Source: Phymorhynchus buccinoides
Lineage: Eukaryota; Mollusca; Gastropoda; Neogastropoda; Raphitomidae
Length of the DNA: 64,000 bases
Assembly (NCBI GenBank): GCA_017654935.2
Contig: CM065697.1
Span: 47,119,263 to 47,183,262, forward strand
Direction: 5' to 3'
Under the pieces are notes generated by a model. It made no database searches, was not told the DNA's origin, and was given only the letters and a program-made list of their open reading frames with translations. Every line of letters starts with the position of its first letter. The stretch's first letter is position 1. The position numbers were made by a program, and so were the translations under genes. Shown piece after piece: positions 28,210 through 39,600 of the stretch.

Positions 28210-29593
28210 TGGTGCGCCAAATTGACAAATCTCTCAACAGGGGGGCCGTTTCACAAGGGCTAACGTTGTGAGCGCAAATCGGCAAAAACGGTACTAAGAA
28301 ACACCTCTTTTGCCGACGTTTGTCGAAAACGTTTTGTGGCTGTGATCGATGTAGCAAGCGACAAACTATTTGAAGGATCATGGGAAATATCAATACTTCC
28401 GGCTTTTTTTTATATCTCGCGTGACGAGACTTGAACTTTAAAAATGGAAGACCAAAACAATAAGCTTGCAGCAAATGTTCTTTAGTCTATCGTGAAAACA
28501 TAATATGGGATGATTTTAGCAAATTAAACAAACGCAAGTGTTTTTGAGTGCTCTTTCTTAATTTTCATCATGTTAGATGGCATAATAATATAGTGCAAAT
28601 TTAATTTTCTGCACACAAATGGCCGTGGGTGAAATCGAAAACTTTGTACAAACTGACAGAGAGGTATGATTTATCTCCCTTATGATAGCAACCCTTTTCT
28701 CTCTCCCAAAAATGAAGAGTAAGCTTAAAGAGTTATCTGACCCTAGCAAGCGTTTAGGGTGTTTCTTAGGCCCCATTTGGCGTAAGCGTTATTCGCGCGG
28801 CGACCGTTATCTAGAGAAACTAGACCCCGGTATTCAATAGAGTTTGGAAACACTGTCGAACTGCTGGGTGCAGCTTCAATACTGTAGCTAGTGGTTAGGT
28901 AGAGTTTCAAAACTCTCTCGAGGAACTCGACAAAGTTTATGTTCGCAGAATTCTATTGAGCCCGCCACTTTGTGATTTTCTTCTAACAGAGCATTTCATT
29001 GGTAGAAAATGCTTGTGTCTTCGTGTGAAAAGCACGAAATCAAACAATGCAGTGTGAAAACTAGCCTATTACGAGTGCGACTCCCAGTCGCAGCAACAGC
29101 TATGGTCGCCAATGCATTTGAATTCGACGACGGTGAGTCTGGTATTATCACATCGATTTGTTTAATATGTTGAAGACATTTACATCCTGTACTCTAGATT
29201 GATAAAGTCATCTGCTAAGGCACGAACATTGTCTGCTAACCATATACCAATCAGAAATCGCGATATAAAAACTGTAGCTCGATATAATTATTTTGTGAAA
29301 CCCCTCTTCTCTGTTCAATTGAGTTTTAAATCTACTACCTATCTGTTCGATAGAGCTGTAAAACTCTATCGAACACATAGGTAGGGTTATAAAACTAAGT
29401 CGGACTGTTATCTACAGTTTTCAAACTCTATTGAACACATAGGTAGTGTTATAAAACAAAGTCGGACTGTTATCTAAAGTTTCCAAACTGTATTGAACAC
29501 ATAGGTAGGGTTATAAAACTAAGTCGGACTGTTATCTACAGTTTCCAAACTCTATTGAACACCGATAGAGAGATTTGTCAATTTGGCGCACCA
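28210..29593. mobile_element. DNA transposon with perfect 26-bp inverted ends and TA duplication
   Basis: The left end (28210-28235, starting tggtgcgccaaattg) and the reverse complement of the right end (29568-29593) are identical over 26 bp. TA dinucleotides flank it at 28208-28209 and 29594-29595, the insertion signature of the Tc1/mariner superfamily and some related MITEs. The 1384-bp body has no long open frame, so it appears non-autonomous. A tandem repeat of about 63-68 bp lies just inside the right end. Superfamily assignment is inferred from the TA duplication only. Confidence 0.8.
29330..29565 (+). repeat. Subterminal tandem repeat of about 63-68 bp, three to four copies
   Basis: A unit with ttgaacacataggtag, then ttataaaac and gtcggactgttatct, is repeated inside the right end of the transposon. 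A more diverged relative (tagagtttcaaaactct) lies near 28900. Confidence 0.75.
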
Positions 29594-29599
29594 TACTCT

Positions 29600-29990
29600 C
29601 CATATCTATGACTAGGCCTACTAGCCTAAGTCATCTCACGATGTCTCACGTGGTTGTTTCAAGTCCAGGGAAGTAAATCCTGACTGCCAACTGTAATTTA
29701 GTCATTTTAGACTGCAGTGTCTCCCTTCCATTATGTAGTGTCTGAGTCTACAACTGGCAAATAGCTAATAATAGAAAGACCCATACCTATAATTATTTGG
29801 ATTCGACAAGATCAGGAATATAAAACACTTAGTGCAACTTAGTGAATTTGTAAACTAAATATTACGCTTTAGCGCACTTCTTTAATTAATAAATACAACA
29901 CATCAAAAATCAACAACAAACAAAATGTTTCCAGCATGATAAAACACCGAATAAAATTTGACAAATCAGATTAAATAAAGAAAAGCTAAA
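29600..29990. other. No gene recognised
   Basis: AT-rich sequence with no supported frame. Confidence 0.4.
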
Positions 29991-29991
29991 C

Positions 29992-30045
29992 AATCACACA
30001 GTTCTTTACACATGTACAATAGAGAGACATAAGTTTGATGTTTTG
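29992..30045 (+). repeat. Direct duplication flanking a retroposon
   Basis: A block starting cacacagttctttacacatg recurs at about 30656-30710. Between the copies lie the ATT-tailed retroposon and a second partial copy of it. Confidence 0.6.
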
Positions 30046-30092
30046 TGGACAAAAAATGTAAAGAAAAGACGAGGTAAAATAAAGAAATGCTA

Positions 30093-30365
30093 TCTAATAA
30101 TAATAATAATAATAATTCTGGACATTTATAAAGCGCTCTACTTCCTTTGCAGGGAGCTCACACCAAAAAATATTTTACACAAGGTCACGACGTCAAAACG
30201 GTTTGCGCGGATCTCTTCCTATTAATGTGGCACACCTTCACACAAAATTTGACGCGATTCGGTCAAGCGGTCCGGGAGATATCCTTGGGACAGACAGAAG
30301 GAAAAAAACTTAGAAAAAAAAAGACAAACCAGCCCATCGCAAAATCCGATCACCTTCGGTGACGG
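30093..30365 (-). mobile_element. (ATT)n-tailed retroposon copy
   Basis: On the minus strand the sequence ends tagagcgctttataaatg, a few bases, then about eight ATT units. The same tail grammar (GCGCT, TATRAATG, ATT repeats) ends the LINE at 50457 and the insertion at 48130. The body carries a motif, gaccgaatcgcgtcaaattt, close to the triplicated motif at 58.48-58.76 kb. A partial second copy (gcagggagctcagagcgctg) lies near 30484. Confidence 0.6.
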
Positions 30366-30369
30366 ACAA

Positions 30370-30915
30370 TAATACATCTGTATTGTTAAAAAAAATCTGG
30401 ACTTTCCTGGTGTTGCACTGCCTTCAGTCCCATATGTGTCTGTTCCAGACCGGAGGACGTTAAATAAATTTTCATTAATTCATTGCAGGGAGCTCAGAGC
30501 GCTGTACATTAACATTGAGCTAAACACTACAAACAATGAGTAATGCATACACGCACACACAACAAAAAAAGTAAAATAAACTAAACAAAGCATTGCACAT
30601 AAACAGTGATTATATATGAAAAGATAGAAACACAGATCATATAGAAACACAAATCACACAGTTCTTTACACATGTACAATATAGAAAGTTTGCTTTTTTG
30701 TGTAAAAAAAAGTCAAGAATATTTTTTGACAGTATCAGCTCAAAGGTAATATTCCACAACTCCCCCCTCCCTTTCCTCTCCCACAAGATTCCTTGTCAGT
30801 TCATAGCATAGCGAAAACTGATGTTTTAGGGAATAGTATAAAACTAATATCATGAATTATTTAGTGAATATTTTATTTTAATGATTTAATTTTAAAATCC
30901 ACAATACGAATAAAT
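30370..30915. other. No gene recognised
   Basis: Contains the second copies noted above and AT-rich DNA. No supported frame. Confidence 0.4.
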
Positions 30916-30917
30916 GC

Positions 30918-33386
30918 ATGACTTGCCCCATCCTACCCCACTTGTCTCTTTCTCCCACTCTAGCTCTCTGCCTTCACTGTCCATTCTGCCTCTCTAACCT
31001 GTCTACCCCACTTGTCTCTTTCTCCCATTCTATCTCTCTGCCTTCACTGTCTATTCTGCCTCTCTCTAACCTGTCTACCCCACTTGTCTCTTTCTCCCAC
31101 TCTAGCTCTCTGCCTTCACTGTCCATTCTGCCTCTCTCTAACCTGTCTACCCCACTTGTCTCTTTCTCCCACTCTAGCTCTCTGCCTTCACTGTCCATTC
31201 TGCCTCTCTCTAACCTGTCTACCCCACTTGTCTCTTTCTCCCACTCTAGCTCTCTGCCTTCACTGTCCATTCTGCCTCTCTCTAACCTGTCTACCCCACT
31301 TGTCTCTTTCTCCCACTCTAGCTCTCTGCCTTCACTGTCCATTCTGCCTCTCTCTAACCTGTCTACCCCACTTGTCTCTTTCTCCCACTCTATCTCTCTG
31401 CCTTCACTGTCCATTCTGCCTCTCTCTAACCTGTCTACCCCACTTGTCTCTTTCTCCCACTCTATCTCTCTGCCTTCACTGTCCATTCTGCCTCTCTCTA
31501 ACCTGTCTACCCCACTTGTCTCTTTCTCCCACTCTATCTCTCTGCCTTCACTGTCCATTCTGCCTCTCTCTAACCTGTCTACCCCACTTGTCTCTTTCTC
31601 CCACTCTATCTCTCTGCCTTCACTGTCCATTCTGCCTCTCTCTAACCTGTCTACCCCACTTGTCTCTTTCTCCCACTCTAGCTCTCTGCCTTCACTGTCC
31701 ATTCTGCCTCTCTCTAACCTGTCTACCCCACTTGTCTCTTTCTCCCACTCTAGCTCTCTGCCTTCACTGTCCATTCTGCCTCTCTCTAACCTGTCTACCC
31801 CACTTGTCTCTTTCTCCCACTCTAGCTCTCTGCCTTCACTGTCCATTCTGCCTCTCTCTAACCTGTCTACCCCACTTGTCTCTTTCTCCCATTCTATCTC
31901 TCTGCCTTCACTGTCTATTCTGCCTCTCTCTAACCTGTCTACCCCACTTGTCTCTTTCTCCCACTCTAGCTCTCTGCCTTCACTGTCCATTCTGCCTCTC
32001 TCTAACCTGTCTACCCCACTTGTCTCTTTCTCCCACTCTATCTCTCTGCCTTCACTGTCCATTCTGCCTCTCTCTAACCTGTCTACCCCACTTGTCTCTT
32101 TCTCCCACTCTATCTCTCTGCCTTCACTGTCCATTCTGCCTCTCTCTAACCTGTCTACCCCACTTGTCTCTTTCTCCCACTCTATCTCTCTGCCTTCACT
32201 GTCCATTCTGCCTCTCTCTAACCTGTCTACCCCACTTGTCTCTTTCTCCCACTCTAGCTCTCTGCCTTCACTGTCCATTCTGCCTCTCTCTAACCTGTCT
32301 ACCCCACTTGTCTCTTTCTCCCACTCTATCTCTCTGCCTTCACTGTCCATTCTGCCTCTCTCTAACCTGTCTACCCCACTTGTCTCTTTCTCCCACTCTA
32401 TCTCTCTGCCTTCACTGTCCATTCTGCCTCTCTCTAACCTGTCTACCCCACTTGTCTCTTTCTCCCACTCTATCTCTCTGCCTTCACTGTCCATTCTGCC
32501 TCTCTCTAACCTGTCTACCCCACTTGTCTCTTTCTCCCACTCTAGCTCTCTGCCTTCACTGTCCATTCTGCCTCTCTCTAACCTGTCTACCCCACTTGTC
32601 TCTTTCTCCCATTCTATCTCTCTGCCTTCACTGTCTATTCTGCCTCTCTCTAACCTGTCTACCCCACTTGTCTCTTTCTCCCACTCTAGCTCTCTGCCTT
32701 CACTGTCCATTCTGCCTCTCTCTAACCTGTCTACCCCACTTGTCTCTTTCTCCCACTCTATCTCTCTGCCTTCACTGTCCATTCTGCCTCTCTCTAACCT
32801 GTCTACCCCACTTGTCTCTTTCTCCCACTCTATCTCTCTGCCCTCACTGTCCATTCTGCCTCTCTCTAACCTGTCTACCCCACTTGTCTCTTTCTCCCAC
32901 TCTAGCTCTCTGCCTTCACTGTCCATTCTGCCTCTCTCTAACCTGTCTACCCCACTTGTCTCTTTCTCCCACTCTATCTCTCTGCCTTCACTGTCCATTC
33001 TGCCTCTCTCTAACCTGTCTACCCCACTTGTCTCTTTCTCCCACTCTATCTCTCTGCCTTCACTGTCCATTCTGCCTCTCTCTAACCTGTCTACCCCACT
33101 TGTCTCTTTCTCCCACTCTATCTCTCTGCCTTCACTGTCCATTCTGCCTCTCTCTAACCTGTCTACCCCACTTGTCTCTTTCTCCCACTCTAGCTCTCTG
33201 CCTTCACTGTCCATTCTGCCTCTCTCTAACCTGTCTACCCCACTTGTCTCTTTCTCCCACTCTATCTCTCTGCCTTCACTGTCCATTCTGCCTCTCTCTA
33301 ACCTGTCTACCCCACTTGTCTCTTTCTCCCACTCTATCTCTCTGCCCTCACTGTCCATTCTGCCTCTCTCTAACCTGTCTACCCAT
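30918..33386 (+). repeat. 72-bp minisatellite, about 34 copies
   Basis: The monomer begins cttgtctctttctcccac and ends aacctgtctacccca. It repeats every 72 bp with only a few variant sites (for example tctagctc/tctatctc). 72 bp is 24 codons and the monomer lacks stops in several frames, so frames of 825 and 833 codons (plus) and 870 codons (minus) are open at once. The minus frame would encode 24-residue charged repeats like VDRLERGRMDSEGREIEWEK. Simultaneous openness in three frames points to the repeat's composition, not selection. Confidence 0.95.
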
Positions 33387-33389
33387 TTC

Positions 33390-33960
33390 TCGTAATGAAA
33401 ATGAAACAACAAGAAAAAACCCAGCAATACCATCCCCCCAAAGCAAACAAAAGCACACACACGAACACAAAGAAACACGTGTACATAATAATAGTAACAA
33501 CTCAGTGGAGTAGGAACGTTTTTAAGCCGGGGGTGGGGCAGATTGCCAACAAACCGGAGGGGGGGGGGGCGCAAGCGCACGGACAAGGTAGATGGATAGG
33601 TTAAGTTATACGTCTTAGTAAATGCTATAAATACACTTTGTAATTGTTATTTTTAACCATAATTACAATCAACAATAAAAATATATGAATGAATGAAAAC
33701 ATGATGTGAATTTAAAGGAGACAACAAAAAGACATAAAAATACAACCATGTTTGGGGGCGGATCAGCCAGTCATGGAACAGGGGAGGGGGTAGTTCCAAG
33801 TGGTCAGTTGGGGTGGGGTGAGGGCTCCCAGAAGCTGATGATAATTTGAATGTAAAATATGCAGTCAAGGCTTCTCGTGAGAGAATATGCTAAAACTATA
33901 GCATGGGACTACATTTCTCCCTCTTTTTCTTTTCTTTCACTTTTTTTCTGAGGGGGTGGG
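33390..33960. other. No gene recognised
   Basis: Unique-looking AT-rich sequence with a short G run near 33560. No supported frame. Confidence 0.4.
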
Positions 33961-33963
33961 GGG

Positions 33964-34345
33964 GGGGATCCCCTATACCCCTCTCTAATCCACATTTGAT
34001 GCAGTACCCAAGTCCAAAGACATGTAACAATATAACAACAATCAGGTATATATGTATCCTTAGGGGTGGATCCCCTATACCCCTCTCTAATCCACATTTG
34101 ATGCAGTACCCAAGTCCAAAGACATGTAGCAATATAACAACAATCAGGTATATATGTATCCTTAGGGGTGGATCCCCTATGCCCCTCTCTAATCCATATT
34201 TGATGCAGCACCCAAGTCCAAAGACATCTAGCAATATAACAACAATGAGGCCTATATGTATACTGAGGGGTGGATCCCCTATGCCCCTCTCTAATCCACA
34301 TTTGATGCAGTACCCAAGTCCAAAGACATATAACAACAATATAAC
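33964..34345 (+). repeat. 102-bp tandem repeat, four copies
   Basis: ggatcccctat occurs at 33966, 34068, 34170 and 34272. At 34 codons per unit, frames remain open on both strands (147-181 codons), which I attribute to periodicity. Confidence 0.9.
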
Positions 34346-34349
34346 AATA

Positions 34350-35695
34350 ATCAGGTCTATACATCAAAGAAAAGAAATGGAAAGGAAACATCTGAGCCAT
34401 GCAAACATCGTATCACATTGTAGCAAGTCTTTGTTTGGTGATGGTTGAGTTCAATAAAAGCCCAAACCATAAAATAACAAACTTCAAAACATGTGTGTCA
34501 GTCAGTCCTGGCTGACTAGCCACGACTTCCAGATACGAAGGAGGCAATTACTATTCTGGAGGACTGGGCATAGTATTAAATGTAAATAAGTCTTGCCCAA
34601 AGTATCCCCACTCTCCTGGACAAAACGATTTTAGACAGCTGGTGCTGGGGAAGGTCCCCAAAGGCCAAACAATCATTTTTACTACAACTAGTAAGAGCAA
34701 GTGCAAATGCCTCCGAGTTTGGGAATCAATATAATTCACAAAAGATTAACAATTTACAGTGCAGTGATTTGCAATTTTAAGATTCAAAAGATAACATAGA
34801 ACATGGATCCAAGGTAAACCTACCTTTGAGAACAACGAATAAACCAGTGAAACCGGGCTGAACCATTCAGGCCCTCAGCTCTAATGAGCGCTTTCAATTT
34901 CAATCACATGAATTCACATTAGCAACTTAACTGAAGTTTGGATATGATGTATGTCTGTATTATTTTCATCTCCAGGGGTGTTGAAGTGGTGGGATGGTGT
35001 AGAACGTAAGGAAGCAGAATTGGGGTGCAACTGGGCAACTTTTTTTTAATACAAAAGTCACAGGGGGCATGTGTGGAAGGGGGGAGGGGGGGGGGGGGGG
35101 CAGAAGATATGGATAAGGGGACAGTATTTTGATAGATCTCATACTTGTACATAATTTCAGTATCTCGCCATTCTGGAATGAAGTAGAAAGCTAATAAAGC
35201 AATTGGAAAACAATGCAACTATGTCCCAATAATACATACTATTTAGGTTGCAAATTAAATCTCTCTCTCACTGCAGCACTAACAACAAGCCAGGGGATGG
35301 TCCCTAAAGGCCAACGATTCACCAAGGCTGCAGCACTATCAACCAGCCAGGGGATGAACAGCCAAGCATCCGAGTCCCAGTGATATTGCTCTTCGTTGAA
35401 AAGTACAGACAAATCATGATACTAAAACAGTAGAAGACAATTATTAAGGTTGTCACTTGAAACAAGAAACAGAAAACTAGAATATACCAAAACATCTGCC
35501 ACAAGAAAAAAATCATCCAGTCAGCTCGTGTAACGGTTGGCAGCAATGAATGTCGTTCAATACACATACATAACCATAGTAGTACTACGAGTACAATTAA
35601 TTACAATAAATCGCGTTATGAACACAATATAGATAGTCGAATCGTTGATACTTATTAATTAATTTTTGTAACAGCAAATAGAGCCTGTTATAAGA
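34350..35695. other. No gene recognised
   Basis: Two similar stretches near 35285 and 35335 (accag/acaag ccaggggatg) suggest a small duplication. Frames are under 100 codons and unrecognised. A G run lies at about 35083-35100. Confidence 0.4.
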
Positions 35696-35698
35696 CAG

Positions 35699-35700
<2 letters not shown>

Positions 35701-35782
<82 letters not shown>
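35701..35782. repeat. (CT)n microsatellite
   Basis: About 40 CT dinucleotides without interruption. Confidence 0.95.
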
Positions 35783-35787
<5 letters not shown>

Positions 35788-35789
35788 AT

Positions 35790-36457
35790 TTACATTTCCC
35801 ACATACTGTTGTTAAAAAATTTGTTTTAAAGGAAAATCAGTAGGAATTTCTCTGTGACGAAATGTCACGGCCAGGGTTCTTGTGGCGAATCGTTAGTCCT
35901 GTTATAGTTTATTAACAACACATTCAAGAACCCACCAAAGATCAAAACGCCAAAGTCACTTTAAAAACAAACGCCCTAAATACCTCTTTATAACAGGAAT
36001 CACTCTGCTCAGGGCTTAGACTTAAAAAAAGAAAGACCAAACACAAATAAAGGTTACATTACGTTGCATTGTCGGAAGGATATTTCATTTGTGCATCCAA
36101 AACAAGTTTAAAATCATTATTAACTCATACCATTATTCATTATTATATTATGATTAATTTGAAGATTTTTCATTGACAGAAGCACATAACAAACAGTATG
36201 TCAGAGCCAGTGTAAACTGACAAGCATCGTCTCATAAAACGTTGGATCGGTCCATTATCTGTAGCCTACATGGCAGACATGATACAGACTGGCACATAAT
36301 ATATGTACACCACAAAATATAAAACAGGTCGGATAATTGATGTCTGTACACTCGCGGCATAACATAGACCACTGGTAATTATCAACAGACCTGATACAGA
36401 CATGATATCGCATCACCAGACTGCAGTGAGGATGTATGTGCATCACAAGCACATATC
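35790..36457. other. Downstream flank of the solenoid-SOCS gene
   Basis: No frame is supported. A minus-strand AATAAA lies at 35908-35913, 545 bp past the stop codon, and is a possible but unproven polyadenylation signal for the gene at 36458-41974. Confidence 0.3.
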
Positions 36458-36631
36458 TCACTTCATGTGTCCGCCATAGTCAGGGTCACAGAGGTCAGAG
36501 AACTTGAGGTATTCCTTCAGGGACTCAGGCAGGCGGAGATAGTCATACCCCATGGCCTTTTCACGATATTTGTGGCTGAAGTGGAAGCAGGGTGACTGCA
36601 AGATCTTCAGACGACACGAAGACAGCAGAGG
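36458..36631 (-). other. SOCS box region of the giant protein
   Basis: The codons for the final 57 residues. The BC-box fits the consensus (S/T/P)LxxxCxxx(A/V/I/L) exactly: Pro-Leu, three residues, Cys, three residues, Ile. About 18 residues on, LRLPESLKEYLKF aligns with the Cul5-box pattern LPLPxxLKxYLxY, with Arg for the first Pro and the second Pro kept. The spacing is somewhat short but within the range of known SOCS boxes. Confidence 0.7.
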
Positions 36632-39600
36632 ACGAGGGGTTGTGGCCAGCTCCCTGATAAACGCAGTGGATTGCTTTAGGGTGTGGGTCAACCTGCTGTA
36701 GCGCTGCATTATAGCACTTGCGTCCCTGTGCCCATGCACATTATCCAATCCTATCGCCTCTGTCGCTTCTCTTTCCACCTCTTCACCCAGCCTTCTGCCC
36801 TCCTCTGTGTTCAGGTCTGTCAGCTTGGGGAGCTGTGTGTGCAGTGTGAACAGCTCTGCGTTGGAACAGGATCCTGACTCGTACAACATGAAGGCCACCA
36901 CAGGTAATTCACACAACACTGCACACACCAGTGGGGAGGTGATCGTACTGTACCTTCGTGTATGATCACCAAATGTGCACATGGACCAAAACTGACTTGA
37001 AAACCCAACTACAGCCTGGCTGACATCCTGCAGCAAGGTCTCCTGAGGACCAGTCAGTGACGGCTGGTGGAAACTGAAGCCCTGTCTGCTGCACTCAGCC
37101 ACCATCCTCTGCCCACACTTTGTGTTCAGCACGGCGTACGCCAACGGTGACTTTCCTGTGTTGGTCAGCACCAGAGGGTTCACTTTGATGTCAATCAGGT
37201 CCCTCATGACATCCCACCTGTTAGAGTCACAGACAGCATGGAGAACTCTCTCCCCTTTGTCGTTCACTCCCCAGTCCTGGCCACCACACCACTTGATTGT
37301 GGAGTGGATGACGTCTGCCTGACGTGCAGTGATCAGGGCCTGAAGAGGGGTGTGCTTTTCATATTTGTGTGACGAATGTGCACTATGCCTAGCAGACAAA
37401 TGAATGTCACCACCATACTTTATCACCACCTTCACAATGTCCCACTGTTTGTGGTGCATCAACCTGTTCATAACACTGACCCCATCCTTGTCCAGATGGT
37501 TAGAGTCCCCATCACGTAACACAATCTCCTCCACCGCCTTCCACTCTCTCTTCCTGGCCTCCCTGTTGAGAGGGGTTTCTCCATTCTCGTCCTTCATGTT
37601 CATGTCAGCACCGAGACGTTGGCAGTAATCCACCACATCCCATAGGTGCTGATCAATGGCTTCCAGAAAAGCCAGGTCACGACGTTGGATGTTAGGGCCG
37701 TCCTTCTCCTTCTCCAAATGTCTGACAGCCTTCTCCTTCACCAAGGGTTTGACCGCCTGCCAGATCTCACGACTGATGGCCTGGTGGAACAGCTGTTCCT
37801 TTACAGCTGTGGACAAGTGTTTCTGGTCCTCTAGTAGGTTGATGCAGTGCCAGAACAGGGCTCCTGCTCTCCTTTGGAAGGCCCAGAGCAGCAGCTGACG
37901 CCTCACAGAGTCGTCCATGTCGTGCTCCATCACCCTGGCAACCAGCATCCACTGTTTCTTCTCCATCAGCTCTGGAAGAGCCTCCAGACACAGCTGGTCA
38001 TCCACACCATGCTCCAGCAGCTGTCTACACACACCCCACTGCTGCTGTCTGACCATGTCAGGAAACAGCCGGTCTCGATCGGCTGAAGTCATTCCCAGTC
38101 TCACCAGGTGCATCAAGACGTGCCATTGTTGTTCCTCTACCACTTTGTCCAGGACCTCAGAGAAGAAGCGTTTTGTTGGTTTATGCAGAATGTTGAACAG
38201 CATAGTGCCCCACAAACAACGCTCCAGAGCCTTCCTGAGACTAAGAGCAGAGTTCCTGGCAAAACGTAGCCTCAGTCTGATCAGCTTCATGCATCGCTGC
38301 TTGTACACTGTCACATCTCCTTCAGGCTTTTTCCTCAGATATCTCATGACCCACTTCTCCAACAGATTGCTGACTTCAGTGATATCCCCTCCCCTGTCCA
38401 CCATGTTGAGCACAGTGGCCCAGTGGCCGTACTTGGCCACCCTGTAGTGTGCATACATCTGCTCGTCCACTGTCAACCCATGGTCAGCCAGCAGTAAGTA
38501 GACCTCCCACTGCTTCTCTTTGAAAGCCTCTGTCAACGCCCAGTGACGCTGATCATCGTGCACTGTGTGGTCACACCACTGCCGCACAACATCCCACTGT
38601 CTCTGCATCACAGCTGCCTTGAACAGCCGCCGCCGATCATGTTCCCACACATGAGACAGACAGGCCTGGCTGATGACGTTCCATCTCTTTTCACGTAGCA
38701 TCATTCTGAGAGCCACACTCTGTAGTTGAGGGAACAGAGGGAAAACAGCCAACATCACCAGGAAAATGAAGTCATCGTTCTCTCCCAGACTGCTGGTGTG
38801 ATACAAGTTTAAACCTTGCATGAAGTGAAACAGGAACAGTGGGTCATTGCTGTGAGTGCCACCTAGTTCTGTGAACAATGATGTCCATTTCTCTTTGTTC
38901 TGTATTACAGTCTGCATACAGTTGACACAGTGTGTGTTGTCTCTAATGAAGGCTGTGATGTGAGTGTAGATTTCAGATATACGCTGCTCGATGTTCTCTG
39001 TACTGTCTTCGTATTGTATGTAGTCATTACACATCATATCACATACAGTGCGTAACAGTGTTGTGATAAACAACTCACATAATGATCGTTGCCAGGAAAT
39101 ACAATAAGCAAGATCAGAGCTGACATTGTGACAACGTTCCCAACACAGGTTCATTGTATTGTATGTCATTTGTTGTGTGGCAGCCTTGGTCAGACCAAAG
39201 GCCAGTGACCCATCCACCTGACAGTTGTGTATGACTTTCCAGATCAGGGTGTCACATGATCTACTACCATGTTCTGAAGTTATCCACGTGTGCAGTGTGT
39301 CACGGGCCATAGTCCACAGCACATGTTGTACACATGTCCATTTCTTGTTTGCCACAAGGTGAGATAACACAGCCACAACATCATCATCTGCATTGCAGTG
39401 ACGTAGCATATACACATGATAGTTTGAATCATCAATATGTTCAACAGACTCTATAACAGAGGATATATAAAGTGAGGGAATAACACGTGTCTTCAGCACC
39501 TCCTCTACTAAGTCCCACAACCCACGAGAAATCAAGTGGGGTAACACATAGATTAGCTCCTCGTCATAACAACGATGTAGTATGTATTGAACAAAGTCAG

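Noticed and set aside
30918..33513. Repeat proteins of 825, 833 and 870 residues
   Set aside because: All three are open at once because the 72-bp monomer lacks stops. None has non-repeat coding sequence that I recognise.
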